From: Enterobacter vonholyi
GTDB taxonomy: Bacteria > Pseudomonadota > Gammaproteobacteria > Enterobacterales > Enterobacteriaceae
Reading direction: 5' to 3'
Assembly: GCF_008364555.1 (NCBI RefSeq)
Contig: NZ_VTUC01000003.1
Location: 186,001 to 250,000, forward strand
DNA length: 64,000 nt
Position numbers and translations under genes: made by a program. Under the pieces are notes generated by a model. It saw only the letters and a program-made list of their open reading frames with translations, was not told the origin of the DNA and searched no databases. Shown here one piece after another: positions 1 to 8,455 of the stretch; position 1 is the first letter of the stretch, and each line of letters begins with the position of its first letter.

Positions 1-449
1 AGCTTGACCTGCATACTGGCGGAGCAAGCAAGAAAATGGAATTACCCTTGAAATTGCTTGTTACAGGTGATTTCAGTAATGGACAGGAATCTGCACCAAT
101 ATCGGAGCGTGAAAAAGTTAATATCAACAAAAATAATTTTGATAGCGTTCTTTCCGAATATTCCCCAAAAGTTAATCTGGCCGTTAAAAATACGCTGTCT
201 GAAGATGGCGGTGAGGACAACATTCAGCTGACTTTCCAGAGCATGAAAGATTTCACGCCAGAGCAGGTGGCGGCCCAAATTCCACAGCTGAAGGCGATGC
301 TGGCAATGCGCAACTTGCTCCGCGATCTGAAGGCCAACCTGCTGGATAACCAGACTTTCCGAAAAGAGCTGGAGAAAATCGTTCTTGACCAGACGCTTAG
401 TGCTGAGTTGCGAAATGAGTTATCCGCGCTGGCTTCAAAAAAACCTTAA
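1..449 (+). CDS. tssB: TssB, T6SS contractile sheath small subunit (5' end cut by window)
   Basis: TssB (VipA) pairs with TssC to build the contractile sheath that drives T6SS injection in the cytoplasm. The reading frame is open from base 3 to the window edge (codons LDLHTGGASKK precede the first visible ATG at 36), and the residues ELPLKLLVTGDFS are the conserved early part of the family. The true start therefore lies upstream, and the ATG at 36 is internal. The C-terminal half (QIPQLKAMLAMRNLLRDLKANLLDN) is typical. The gene lies 38 bases before tssC, in the same operon. Identification is by family resemblance and by pairing with tssC. Confidence 0.9.
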   Translation, partial: LDLHTGGASKKMELPLKLLVTGDFSNGQESAPISEREKVNINKNNFDSVLSEYSPKVNLAVKNTLSEDGGEDNIQLTFQSMKDFTPEQVAAQIPQLKAMLAMRNLLRDLKANLLDNQTFRKELEKIVLDQTLSAELRNELSALASKKP

Positions 450-487
450 TCATCATGCTGTTTTAACGGATTAATCAAGGAATGCTC

Positions 488-2026
488 ATGTCTGTACAAA
501 ATAATACTGCTGGCGGGGAAAGCGTGGTGCTGGAACGCCCTGCTGTGGGTGGGGTGTACGCCTCACTGTTTGAGAAAATCAATCTGAACCCTGTCTCTGA
601 GCTGAGCGCGCTGGACATCTGGCAAGATGCGCAGGCAATGTCGGATGCGACCGCAGACGAGCGTCTGACCGCAGGTATGCAGGTCTTTCTGGAATGCCTG
701 ACCAAGGCAGGCTCGAAGGTCGAAAAACTGGATAAAAGCCTGATCGATCACCATATCGCTGAGCTCGACTACCAGATAAGCCGCCAGCTGGACGCCGTTA
801 TGCACCATGAAGAGTTTCAGTCGGTTGAGAGCCTGTGGCGCGGAGTGAAGTCGCTGATTGATAAAACAGATTTTCGCCAGAACGTGAAAATCGAGCTTCT
901 GAGCATGTCTAAAGAAGAGCTGCGCCAGGACTTTGAAGACAGCCCGGAAGTCATCCAGAGTGGTTTGTATAAACACACCTACATTGATGAATATGATACC
1001 CCAGGCGGCGAGCCGATTGCGGCGTTGGTTTCCGCTTATGAGTTCGATGCTTCAGCGCAGGATGTCGCTCTGCTGCGCAACATCTCAAAAGTATCTGCGG
1101 CTGCACATATGCCATTTATCGGCTCGGCAGGCCCGAAATTCTTCCTCAAAGAATCAATGGAAGACGTCGCTGCGATTAAAGATATTGGTAACTATTTTGA
1201 TCGCGCCGAGTATATCAAGTGGAAATCGTTCCGCGATACGGACGACGCTCGCTACATCGGTCTGGTGATGCCGCGCGTACTGGGACGTTTACCGTATGGC
1301 CCGGATACCGTTCCGGTTCGCAGTTTCAACTATGTAGAAGAAGTCAAAGGTCCGGATCACGACAAATACCTGTGGACGAATGCGTCGTTTGCCTTCGCTT
1401 CCAACATGGTGCGTAGCTTTATTAATAACGGCTGGTGTGTCCAAATCCGTGGCCCGCAGGCCGGCGGTGCGGTTCAGGATCTGCCTATCCATCTGTATGA
1501 CCTGGGTACCGGCAATCAGGTAAAAATACCGAGCGAAGTGATGATCCCTGAAACGCGTGAATTCGAATTCGCGAATCTGGGCTTTATTCCGTTGTCCTAC
1601 TACAAAAACCGCGACTACGCCTGCTTCTTCTCAGCAAACTCCACTCAGAAACCGGCGCTGTATGACACCGCTGATGCAACGGCCAACAGCCGTATCAATG
1701 CGCGTCTGCCGTACATCTTCCTGCTGTCGCGTATTGCCCACTACCTGAAGCTAATTCAGCGCGAGAACATCGGTACCACCAAGGATCGTCGACTACTGGA
1801 GCTGGAACTGAACACCTGGGTCCGCAGTCTGGTGACCGAAATGACCGACCCGGGCGACGAACTCCAGGCGTCTCATCCACTGCGTGATGCAAAAGTGGTG
1901 GTGGAAGATATTGAAGATAACCCAGGCTTCTTCCGCGTGAAATTGTATGCGATTCCACACTTCCAGGTGGAAGGGATGGACGTCAACCTGTCGCTGGTTT
2001 CCCAGATGCCGAAAGCGAAATCGTAA
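488..2026 (+). CDS. tssC: TssC, T6SS contractile sheath large subunit
   Basis: TssC (VipB) is the large sheath subunit; with TssB it polymerises around the Hcp tube. The 512-residue product has the family hallmarks: an N-terminal helical region (LIDHHIAELDYQISRQLD), a SLWRGVKSLID segment, and a core with GSAGPKFF and GLVMPRVLGRLPYG. An in-frame ATG also exists at 482, but the AAGGA at 477-481 abuts it and sits at a proper distance from the ATG at 488, so 488 is preferred. Length is normal for the family. It is followed 17 bases later by tssK. Confidence 0.95.
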   Translation: MSVQNNTAGGESVVLERPAVGGVYASLFEKINLNPVSELSALDIWQDAQAMSDATADERLTAGMQVFLECLTKAGSKVEKLDKSLIDHHIAELDYQISRQLDAVMHHEEFQSVESLWRGVKSLIDKTDFRQNVKIELLSMSKEELRQDFEDSPEVIQSGLYKHTYIDEYDTPGGEPIAALVSAYEFDASAQDVALLRNISKVSAAAHMPFIGSAGPKFFLKESMEDVAAIKDIGNYFDRAEYIKWKSFRDTDDARYIGLVMPRVLGRLPYGPDTVPVRSFNYVEEVKGPDHDKYLWTNASFAFASNMVRSFINNGWCVQIRGPQAGGAVQDLPIHLYDLGTGNQVKIPSEVMIPETREFEFANLGFIPLSYYKNRDYACFFSANSTQKPALYDTADATANSRINARLPYIFLLSRIAHYLKLIQRENIGTTKDRRLLELELNTWVRSLVTEMTDPGDELQASHPLRDAKVVVEDIEDNPGFFRVKLYAIPHFQVEGMDVNLSLVSQMPKAKS

Positions 2027-2043
2027 TAACAGGCAGGAAGCCG

Positions 2044-3384
2044 ATGAAAACGGAACAACCGTTATGGGGTAGGGGCATTATGGTCGCTCCCCAGCATTTT
2101 CAGCAACAGGTCGCTTATGCGGCCTGGTCTGCCGAGTGTATTGCCCGGCTGGGCCTCTCCTGCCCGTGGGGGGTTATAAATGCTACCTTCGAGCCGGAAG
2201 CTCTCAGGCTTGGACGTCTGCAGGCCCGTCATCTGCATGTCCGTTTTCAGGACGGTACGCTGATTGATACAAACAATGCTGATTCGCTGCCACCGGTACT
2301 GTCGCTTGAAAGCGAAACGCAGGAGGTGACGGTGGTGCTGGCGCTCCCGCTACTGCGGGCGAACGGCGGCAACTGCCTGAAACCCGATGAGGTGGCCGAG
2401 CGTCCGGTGCGATATCGTCAGCGCTGGCGGGATGTACGCAATACCTTTGGGGAAGACACTCGTCAGATTGCCGTGATGCAGCCGGAACTGACGCTGCGTT
2501 TTGCGCATCAGAACAACAGCGATTATCTGACTTGTCCGGTCGCCCGCCTGCAGCAGGACTCACAGGGGATGTGGTTACTGGATGAGACGTTTCTCCCTCC
2601 GTTGTTGACCCTCCAGGGCAGCCGTTGGCTGGTAACTCAGCTGGAACAGCTGATGACCCAACTGCGGGCCCGACTGTGCCGTCTGATGGCAATGCGGCGT
2701 GAAAGCAATGAGCGTATGGCAGACTTCGCCGTGGCTGATGTATCACTGTTCTGGCTGCTAAATGCGCTGAACAGCGCCGAGCCCGTGCTCGGACAGTTTC
2801 AGCGATACCCGCAAAGCCCACCGGAGCGTCTATATCCGGAACTTTCTCGCCTGGCGGGGAGCCTGCTGACCTTCTCCCTGGAGCATCAGGTGAGCGCCAT
2901 TCCGGCCTGGCATCATGAGCAACTCAATGCAGTGTTTCCACCGCTGTTTGACTTGCTTGGCGATCTGCTTGAAGCCAGCCTGCCGTCACGGGTGGTGGCC
3001 CTGGCACTCGACTATGACCCACGGCTGCACTTCTGGCAGGCTCGCCTGCATGACCCGCGTCTGCGCGAAGGGGCGGATTATTACCTCTCAGTGCGTTCAC
3101 CGATGCCGGTGGCACAGCTGCAGGAACAGTTCCCACGTCAGTGTAAGGTCGGCAGCCCTGACCATGTCAGGAGTATCGTCAATTCATCACGGGTGGGGGT
3201 GCCCCTGGTGCCACTGCGCCATGTGCCGGCTGCCATTCCGCTTCGCCTGGAAAATCAGTATTTCAGTCTCGATCTCTCCCATCCTCTGGCGACTGAAATG
3301 CTCCAGAGTGGGACATGTATGTTTTACGTCCCGGGCATGCTCGGCGAGCCTGAACTTGAACTCTTTGCGGTATTGAGAACATGA
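2044..3384 (+). CDS. tssK: TssK, T6SS baseplate subunit
   Basis: TssK is the baseplate component that links the sheath platform to the membrane complex through TssL and TssM. The 446-residue product starts MKTEQPLWGRGIMVAPQHFQQQ, matching the family N-terminus (W..G....PQHFQQQ), and ends in a C-terminal domain with FYVPG. An AGGAAG ribosome site lies just before the ATG. Its stop overlaps the tssL start by four bases (ATGA), which indicates translational coupling. Length and sequence look intact. Confidence 0.93.
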   Translation: MKTEQPLWGRGIMVAPQHFQQQVAYAAWSAECIARLGLSCPWGVINATFEPEALRLGRLQARHLHVRFQDGTLIDTNNADSLPPVLSLESETQEVTVVLALPLLRANGGNCLKPDEVAERPVRYRQRWRDVRNTFGEDTRQIAVMQPELTLRFAHQNNSDYLTCPVARLQQDSQGMWLLDETFLPPLLTLQGSRWLVTQLEQLMTQLRARLCRLMAMRRESNERMADFAVADVSLFWLLNALNSAEPVLGQFQRYPQSPPERLYPELSRLAGSLLTFSLEHQVSAIPAWHHEQLNAVFPPLFDLLGDLLEASLPSRVVALALDYDPRLHFWQARLHDPRLREGADYYLSVRSPMPVAQLQEQFPRQCKVGSPDHVRSIVNSSRVGVPLVPLRHVPAAIPLRLENQYFSLDLSHPLATEMLQSGTCMFYVPGMLGEPELELFAVLRT

Positions 3385-4070
3385 GTGAACGTAAACACGG
3401 AGCGGTCGTGTCTGTTGATATTGACGCACTGCTGCAGGATACCTGGCTTCAGGTCATCAGCCTTCGCTATGGCCCGCAGTTTCAGGAAGGCGAAGGTCGG
3501 GTCTTGTGGGAACGCTGTATCGCTGATGTGGAACGCGTTCAGCGTGAACTGAAAGCGAGTGAACTCGATGAAGCCAGCTGTAAGCATATCATCACTGCAC
3601 AATGTGCATTGCTTGATGAGGCGGTCAAAGGGCGCGGTGTAGAGGATGATGCCTGTGTGCAGTGGTATGACATTCCTCTGCAGGGACACTTCCTCGGCAC
3701 AATGGACGCGGGTGACACTTTGTGTGACAGGATGCGCGATGTGCTTCGTGAACCTGCATCAGACAATGCCGTACTGACCTGTTTTCAGCGTGTAATGATG
3801 CTCGGATTTCTGGGAAACTTTCGCTCGCTGAACGATCCAGAACGCCAGAAGCTGGTCAGCGCCCTCAATGAACGTGTTACGCCGTTCAGCTATCCGCAGA
3901 CTCACCCTGTTCTGGCAGAAAGCCGCACGGGGCGCGGGGCGGGTGGCTGGCTGGCGTCATGGCCCGCGCGCATAGGCCTGAGCGTGATTGTTCTTGCCGC
4001 ACTCTGGTGGGGACTGGATCGCTGGCTCGATCAGATGCTGCTGACCCTGTTGCCGGGAGTCGCAAAATGA
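3381..4070 (+). CDS. tssL: TssL (DotU-like), T6SS inner-membrane anchor
   Basis: TssL is an inner-membrane protein of the TssJLM complex; its cytoplasmic domain contacts TssK. The 229-residue product has a DotU-type N-terminal cytoplasmic helical domain (CALLDEAVK, LQGHFLGTMDAGD, MLGFLGNFR) and one hydrophobic segment at about residues 197-215 followed by a short tail, the usual tail-anchored layout. It overlaps tssK and the next gene by four bases each. Its partner TssM (IcmF) is not in this window. Confidence 0.9.
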   Translation: MSERKHGAVVSVDIDALLQDTWLQVISLRYGPQFQEGEGRVLWERCIADVERVQRELKASELDEASCKHIITAQCALLDEAVKGRGVEDDACVQWYDIPLQGHFLGTMDAGDTLCDRMRDVLREPASDNAVLTCFQRVMMLGFLGNFRSLNDPERQKLVSALNERVTPFSYPQTHPVLAESRTGRGAGGWLASWPARIGLSVIVLAALWWGLDRWLDQMLLTLLPGVAK

Positions 4071-6220
4071 GTCCTGTACAACAGCGCGTTCTTGCGCTGT
4101 GGGCCGCCCTGCTGAGTGCCGTGGTCTGTCTGGCTTTTCTGCCGGTATCCCGGCTGGCTTCAGTGCTCGTTTTGCTGGCGATGTTCGGGGTTATCGTCGC
4201 GTTCTGGTATATCGCCAGATTTCGTAGGGAGCATGACGTCACCCTGCATCTGGATGACCTTCCTGAAACCACTTACCGTCAACCTGTGGTGCTGGTTTGT
4301 GGCGATATGCCTCTGACCTGGCCGCAACAGTCACCGGTACTGATGGTCACGCAGGGATGCTGGATCCGCGTTGAGGACCATCAGGATCTGGAACATGTAG
4401 CCCGTCAGATTCTGTGGCAGCGTCCGGACTGGGGGCGTCAGCTGTCGGTGATGGTCAGTGTCTGCCCGCAGAAACACGTCGACAGCGAAGCCCTGACAAG
4501 TCGTCTGCTGGCTCTGCGCTGGCAAATCAGCCAGTTGCGTAAAGAAACGGGACATTCTGTGCCATGGATTCTGAATGGTCAGATCGGCAGTGGGATGACG
4601 GATGACATGCTCTGGCAGGCCGCTATTCCGGATGAAGGGTGCACTGTCTGGCGTGAGTCGAATGCGCCTTGTTCGATCGCCGCGTGGGTCACCACTGGTG
4701 GTGCGCCTGTGATGCAGCAGCAGGTGCTGATGAATAGCCTGATGAGTTGGTTCCATCAGCATGTCCAGGCGGTATTCATCGATGAGAATCCTGATGTTCC
4801 GGCCATTGCACCTGCAGCGTTGCTGTGGGGAATGGGGCCGATTCTTGCCGGAAGCCTTGCGTCCTCTGCCTGGACGGCGTGGTTATCGCGTCATACTGCC
4901 ATGCAGCAGGTAGCCGGCTGGCAACCGGTAGGGACGGACAGTACGGTGATATCACCCTTCCCGGATTTCATCCTGCCGCTGTTACCGGAAGGAAGTGGAC
5001 TTACTCCCCGGACCCGCATCTGGCGCTGCGCCCTTGGTCTTTTCACCCTGGCGGCCATCGCCGCGCTGCTCAGCAGTGGCTGGAACAATCGCCAGCTGCT
5101 GCATCGCGTGAGCTTCGATATAGCCCGTTACGACAGCCTCTCCATCGATGATTATGGCCCGAAGGCTACCGCCGTTGCGGTCCTTCGCGAGAATGCGGCG
5201 CTGCTGGACGACTATGCACGTAACGGTGTACCGGCCCGGTTGGGTCTGGGGCTTTATCAGGGAGAACGTCTACGGATGCCCCTTCTGGACGCGATCCGCT
5301 CGTATGTGCCGCCGCCTCCTAAACCGCAGCCAGCACCAAAACCGGTTCCGAAAATAGTAAGGCTGGACAGTATGTCGCTGTTCGATACCGGCAAGTTCGT
5401 GCTGAAAGCCGGCTCTACCAAAATGCTGGTGAATTCACTGGTTGGCATTAAAGCGAAGCCGGGCTGGCTGATTGTCGTGTCAGGGCATACCGATAACACC
5501 GGCAATCCGCAACTGAACCAGACGCTGTCTCTGAAGCGTGCCGAAGCGGTGCGCGGCTGGATGCGTGACACCGGCGACGTACCCGAAAGCTGTTTTGCGG
5601 TGCAGGGCTATGGCGAAAGTCGCCCTGTCGCAACCAACGACACCCCGGAAGGGCGTGCGCTTAACCGCCGTGTCGAAATAAGTCTGGTACCTGAAGTGCT
5701 TACACCTGTTCAGCAAGACGCGTTAGCGCAGCGAGGCACCATTCCGTCCACGTTTATCACCGACACGCAGCAGCAGCTTGCCCGACTGGATAAGCTGCCA
5801 CCAGACTGGAATATTTCCTACAGCCTTCAGTTGTTAGCGCAACTCCAGACATTGCAGCCGGAGGAAGCGAAGTCGCTCACCGTGCAGTGGAAGCAAAAAT
5901 TTAACGCGGCAGCGTTGCCTGTCGATTCCATGAACAGCTGGTATCTGGGAATGATGAAGCTTCAGCAACTGAGCCATAGGCTGAGTAGTCTGGATGAGCA
6001 AAAAGGAAAATATATCACGGTGAGTGAGCTTAAATCGGTGGTTTTTTCGACAATACAGTCCTTTAACCAAACCATACCGGCTGAAGAACAACTCCGGCGC
6101 CTGTCAGAGCATAGTGCTGAAAGTGCGCTTCCTGAAGCCGAAAAGACCCAGCTGGAGTTGCGTCTAAGACAGCTGGCAACGCGTTATGCTCAAATCAAAC
6201 AGGATTTTTCTGCTCAGTGA
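4067..6220 (+). CDS. T6SS OmpA-domain (TagL-like) protein with a VasL-like C-terminal extension; possible gene fusion
   Basis: The ATG at 4067 overlaps the tssL stop (ATGA), giving 717 residues. A longer frame from 3959 would run inside tssL and is unlikely. Visible order: two membrane segments near residues 7-50; a soluble region; hydrophobic stretches near 245-265 and 325-345; a proline-rich linker near 414; and an OmpA-type peptidoglycan-binding domain at about 430-542 (GHTDNTGNPQLNQ, LSLKRAEAVRGW, NRRVEI). In related operons, as I remember them, this protein ends shortly after that domain. Here about 175 residues follow, with SWYLGMMKLQQL and KYITVSELKSVVF, which resemble the C-terminal domain of VasL. 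An in-frame fusion left by a deletion is my inference. The OmpA part is secure; the tail assignment is from memory of the family. Confidence 0.75.
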   Translation: MSPVQQRVLALWAALLSAVVCLAFLPVSRLASVLVLLAMFGVIVAFWYIARFRREHDVTLHLDDLPETTYRQPVVLVCGDMPLTWPQQSPVLMVTQGCWIRVEDHQDLEHVARQILWQRPDWGRQLSVMVSVCPQKHVDSEALTSRLLALRWQISQLRKETGHSVPWILNGQIGSGMTDDMLWQAAIPDEGCTVWRESNAPCSIAAWVTTGGAPVMQQQVLMNSLMSWFHQHVQAVFIDENPDVPAIAPAALLWGMGPILAGSLASSAWTAWLSRHTAMQQVAGWQPVGTDSTVISPFPDFILPLLPEGSGLTPRTRIWRCALGLFTLAAIAALLSSGWNNRQLLHRVSFDIARYDSLSIDDYGPKATAVAVLRENAALLDDYARNGVPARLGLGLYQGERLRMPLLDAIRSYVPPPPKPQPAPKPVPKIVRLDSMSLFDTGKFVLKAGSTKMLVNSLVGIKAKPGWLIVVSGHTDNTGNPQLNQTLSLKRAEAVRGWMRDTGDVPESCFAVQGYGESRPVATNDTPEGRALNRRVEISLVPEVLTPVQQDALAQRGTIPSTFITDTQQQLARLDKLPPDWNISYSLQLLAQLQTLQPEEAKSLTVQWKQKFNAAALPVDSMNSWYLGMMKLQQLSHRLSSLDEQKGKYITVSELKSVVFSTIQSFNQTIPAEEQLRRLSEHSAESALPEAEKTQLELRLRQLATRYAQIKQDFSAQ

Positions 6221-6268
6221 ATGCGGGTAGTGGATAAACGATGTGCAGAAATAAGCGGGAGGGTAAAG

Positions 6269-6340
6269 TGTCCCCTGCAGGAATCGAACCTGCAACTAGC
6301 CCTTAGGAGGGGCTCGTTATATCCATTTAACTAAGGGGAC
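6269..6340 (-). tRNA. argW: tRNA-Arg(CCT), no encoded CCA end
   Basis: Read on the minus strand, the 72 bases fold as a tRNA. The acceptor stem GTCCCCT pairs with AGGGGAC, the anticodon loop CTCCTAA gives anticodon CCT, and the T arm is GCAGG-TTCGATT-CCTGC with discriminator A. It closely resembles E. coli argW, and yfdC and mlaA follow as neighbours. The bases after the discriminator are CTTTACC rather than CCA, which is unusual for an enterobacterial tRNA gene. argW is a known integration site for mobile DNA, and the T6SS block lies directly on the 3' side. Confidence 0.95.
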
Positions 6341-6351
6341 GAGGCGGCACG

Positions 6352-6380
6352 AGTATAGCCTTATTTACACTTTGCGTTAA
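6352..6380 (-). promoter_or_regulatory. Candidate sigma-70 promoter of tRNA-Arg
   Basis: On the minus strand a -35-like TTAACG (6380-6375) is followed after 17 bases by TATACT (6357-6352), about 11 bases before the tRNA 5' end. Spacing and hexamers fit a sigma-70 promoter. Confidence 0.6.
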
Positions 6381-6415
6381 GCGCATCGCCGCCTGACTGC
6401 TCAAAGAGTCACCAT

Positions 6416-7345
6416 TCAGGTCGATTTTTTTGTCGATTTATCATCATTTTCCCGTGCCTTAAGCTCAGCTTTGCGTTTGTTTGACATGTCGTTACGGATT
6501 TGGGCATGGCTTAACAGCGCGAAGATAAACGTCCCGCCGCAGATGTTTCCCGCCAGCGTCGGAAGGGCAAACGGCCAGAAGAAATCGCTCCAGTGAAGCG
6601 TACCGTTGAAGACCAGATAGAGGATTTCAACGGTACCGACCACAATATGCGTAGTGTCCGCCAGCGCAATCAGCCAGGTCATCAGTACGATCACGACAAT
6701 TTTGGCGCTGCCTGCTGAAGGGAACATCCACACCATCGTGGCGATAATCCAGCCGGAGATGATGGCATTCGAGAACATCTCGACCGGCGTGTTTTTCATT
6801 ACATCCATGCCGATTTTTACAAACGCATCCCGTGTGGGTTCATCAAATATCGGCATATATTCAAACGCCCAGGCCGCGATGCCCGTGCCAATGATATTTC
6901 CCAGCAGGACCACGCCCCAGAGCCGAATCAATAAACCGAAATTCCCGAGTGTGGGGTTTTGCATCACCGGCAGAACCGCGGTCACCGTGTTTTCAGTAAA
7001 TAGCTGCTGGCGGGCCATGATGACAATAATAAAGCCGAAGGTATAACCGAGGTTCTCGAGTAAAAAACCGCCGGGTACGCCCTCCAGCTGCACATGAAAT
7101 ATCCCTTTCGCAAGCAGAGATGCGCCCATTGAGAGCCCTGCAGCGATGGCTGACCAGAAGAGAGCCATCGCGTCGCGCTCCATCTCTTTTTCACCGTCCT
7201 GGCGGATATGCTCGTGAATGGCCATCGCGCGGGAAGGGAGGCGATCTTCATCAATTTCTATTTTCTCGCCGCGCGCTTTCTCCTCGCTTTCAATTTCAAG
7301 TTCCTCATTGCTCTCGCCAATTTTTTCTTCGCCCACTTCTTTCAT
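6416..7345 (-). CDS. yfdC: YfdC, formate/nitrite transporter family inner-membrane protein
   Basis: The 309-residue product has a charged, Glu/Lys-rich N-terminal tail of about 65 residues, then about six membrane segments of the formate-nitrite transporter (FNT) fold, and a charged C-terminal tail. Length and sequence match E. coli YfdC (about 310 residues). The FNT family forms pentameric channels, but the substrate of YfdC is not known to me. A GGGAG ribosome site precedes the ATG. It is divergent from mlaA and convergent with the T6SS block across the tRNA, matching the E. coli order argW ... yfdC-mlaA. Confidence 0.9.
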   Translation of the reverse strand: MKEVGEEKIGESNEELEIESEEKARGEKIEIDEDRLPSRAMAIHEHIRQDGEKEMERDAMALFWSAIAAGLSMGASLLAKGIFHVQLEGVPGGFLLENLGYTFGFIIVIMARQQLFTENTVTAVLPVMQNPTLGNFGLLIRLWGVVLLGNIIGTGIAAWAFEYMPIFDEPTRDAFVKIGMDVMKNTPVEMFSNAIISGWIIATMVWMFPSAGSAKIVVIVLMTWLIALADTTHIVVGTVEILYLVFNGTLHWSDFFWPFALPTLAGNICGGTFIFALLSHAQIRNDMSNKRKAELKARENDDKSTKKST

Positions 7346-7658
7346 ATATGCTCCCGGAGATTGATCTTTCTGTTAAGCGTAGCGGCTTTTGCCGGGATGC
7401 CTGTGGGGATGCTCTTAAATTGGCAGCAATGACAACAAAGGTGATACATCTCTTTCAAAGACATTATAAAATTGCCAGCGAAACGAATTCTAAAAGCCAG
7501 GCTATGCTGAGATCAGAGTCACGGTGGTTACTGCCCGTAATTGTGCTCATAGACATCGGTAAACGTGCTGTTACAATCGCTTGCACGTTTACAGACGGAG
7601 CATCAGGCTCCGTTACGGATGGCAATCAACGATAGCCATACTGAACAGGGAGATATTT
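7346..7658. other. yfdC-mlaA divergent intergenic region with two hairpins
   Basis: This 313-base gap must hold the promoters of both divergent genes. Two inverted repeats lie near its mlaA side: AAACGTGC (7561-7568) with GCACGTTT (7583-7590), and CGGAGC (7596-7601) with GCTCCG (7607-7612). The second ends 46 bases before the mlaA start, so both may lie in the mlaA leader. I see no open frame with a plausible start and ribosome site. Confidence 0.5.
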
Positions 7659-8411
7659 ATGAAACTTCGGCTGTCGGCGCTTGCGCTGGGCGCGACGATG
7701 CTTGTGGGCTGCGCCAGCTCTGGGGAGCAAACGGGCCGCTCCGATCCTCTCGAAGGATTTAACCGCTCCATGTATAGCTTCAACTACAACGTGCTGGACC
7801 CGTATGTGGTTCGCCCGGTGGCAGTGGCATGGCGCGATTATGTTCCACAGCCCGCGCGTAACGGGTTAAGTAACTTTACCAGTAACCTCGAAGAGCCGGC
7901 GGTAATGGTGAACTATTTCCTGCAGGGCGACCCTTATCAGGGGATGGTCCACTTTACCCGCTTCTTCCTGAATTCCATTCTGGGGATGGGCGGCTTTATT
8001 GACGTCGCAGGCATGGCGAACCCGAAACTGCAGCGTGAACAGCCGCACCGTTTTGGTAGTACGCTGGGGCATTATGGTGTCGGTTACGGCCCTTACGTTC
8101 ATCTGCCGTTCTATGGCAGCTTCACCGTGCGTGATGACGGCGGTGATATGGTCGATACGCTGTATCCGGTTCTGTCATGGCTGACCTGGCCGCTTTCGGT
8201 GGGTAAATGGACGGTAGAAGGGATTGAAACCCGCGCGCAATTGCTCGACTCTGATGGCCTGCTGCGCCAGTCTTCCGACCCGTACATTATGGTACGTGAA
8301 GCGTACTTCCAGAATCATGACTTTATTGCCAACGGCGGTAAGCTGAAGCCGGAAGAGAATCCAAACGCGAAGGCGATCGAAAACGAACTAAAAGATATCG
8401 ATTCTGAGTAA
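7659..8411 (+). CDS. mlaA: MlaA (VacJ), outer-membrane lipoprotein of phospholipid retrograde transport
   Basis: MlaA removes misplaced phospholipids from the outer leaflet of the outer membrane and passes them to MlaC for return to the inner membrane through MlaFEDB. The 250-residue precursor starts MKLRLSALALGATMLVGC, a lipoprotein signal with lipobox LVGC; Cys18 would be lipidated, and Ala at +2 favours the outer membrane. The family motif DPLEGFNRSMYSFN follows. A longer frame from 7581 exists, but AGGGAG at 7647-7652 fixes the start at 7659. It ends at a shared bidirectional terminator. Confidence 0.95.
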   Translation: MKLRLSALALGATMLVGCASSGEQTGRSDPLEGFNRSMYSFNYNVLDPYVVRPVAVAWRDYVPQPARNGLSNFTSNLEEPAVMVNYFLQGDPYQGMVHFTRFFLNSILGMGGFIDVAGMANPKLQREQPHRFGSTLGHYGVGYGPYVHLPFYGSFTVRDDGGDMVDTLYPVLSWLTWPLSVGKWTVEGIETRAQLLDSDGLLRQSSDPYIMVREAYFQNHDFIANGGKLKPEENPNAKAIENELKDIDSE

Positions 8412-8414
8412 ATA

Positions 8415-8443
8415 AAAAAGGTGAGCAATGCTCACCTTTTTTG
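8415..8443. terminator. Bidirectional rho-independent terminator between mlaA and fadL
   Basis: The stem GGTGAGC (8420-8426) and GCTCACC (8430-8436) with loop AAT is flanked by an A tract before and a T tract after. It can therefore stop mlaA on the plus strand and fadL on the minus strand. Confidence 0.9.
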
Positions 8444-8455
8444 ATTCTGTCGCGG

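Noticed and set aside
3959..4066. 36-residue N-terminal extension of the OmpA-domain T6SS gene
   Set aside because: It lies inside tssL in another frame, is Arg/Asp-rich and non-membrane, and the ATGA overlap at 4067 is the usual start arrangement in this operon.
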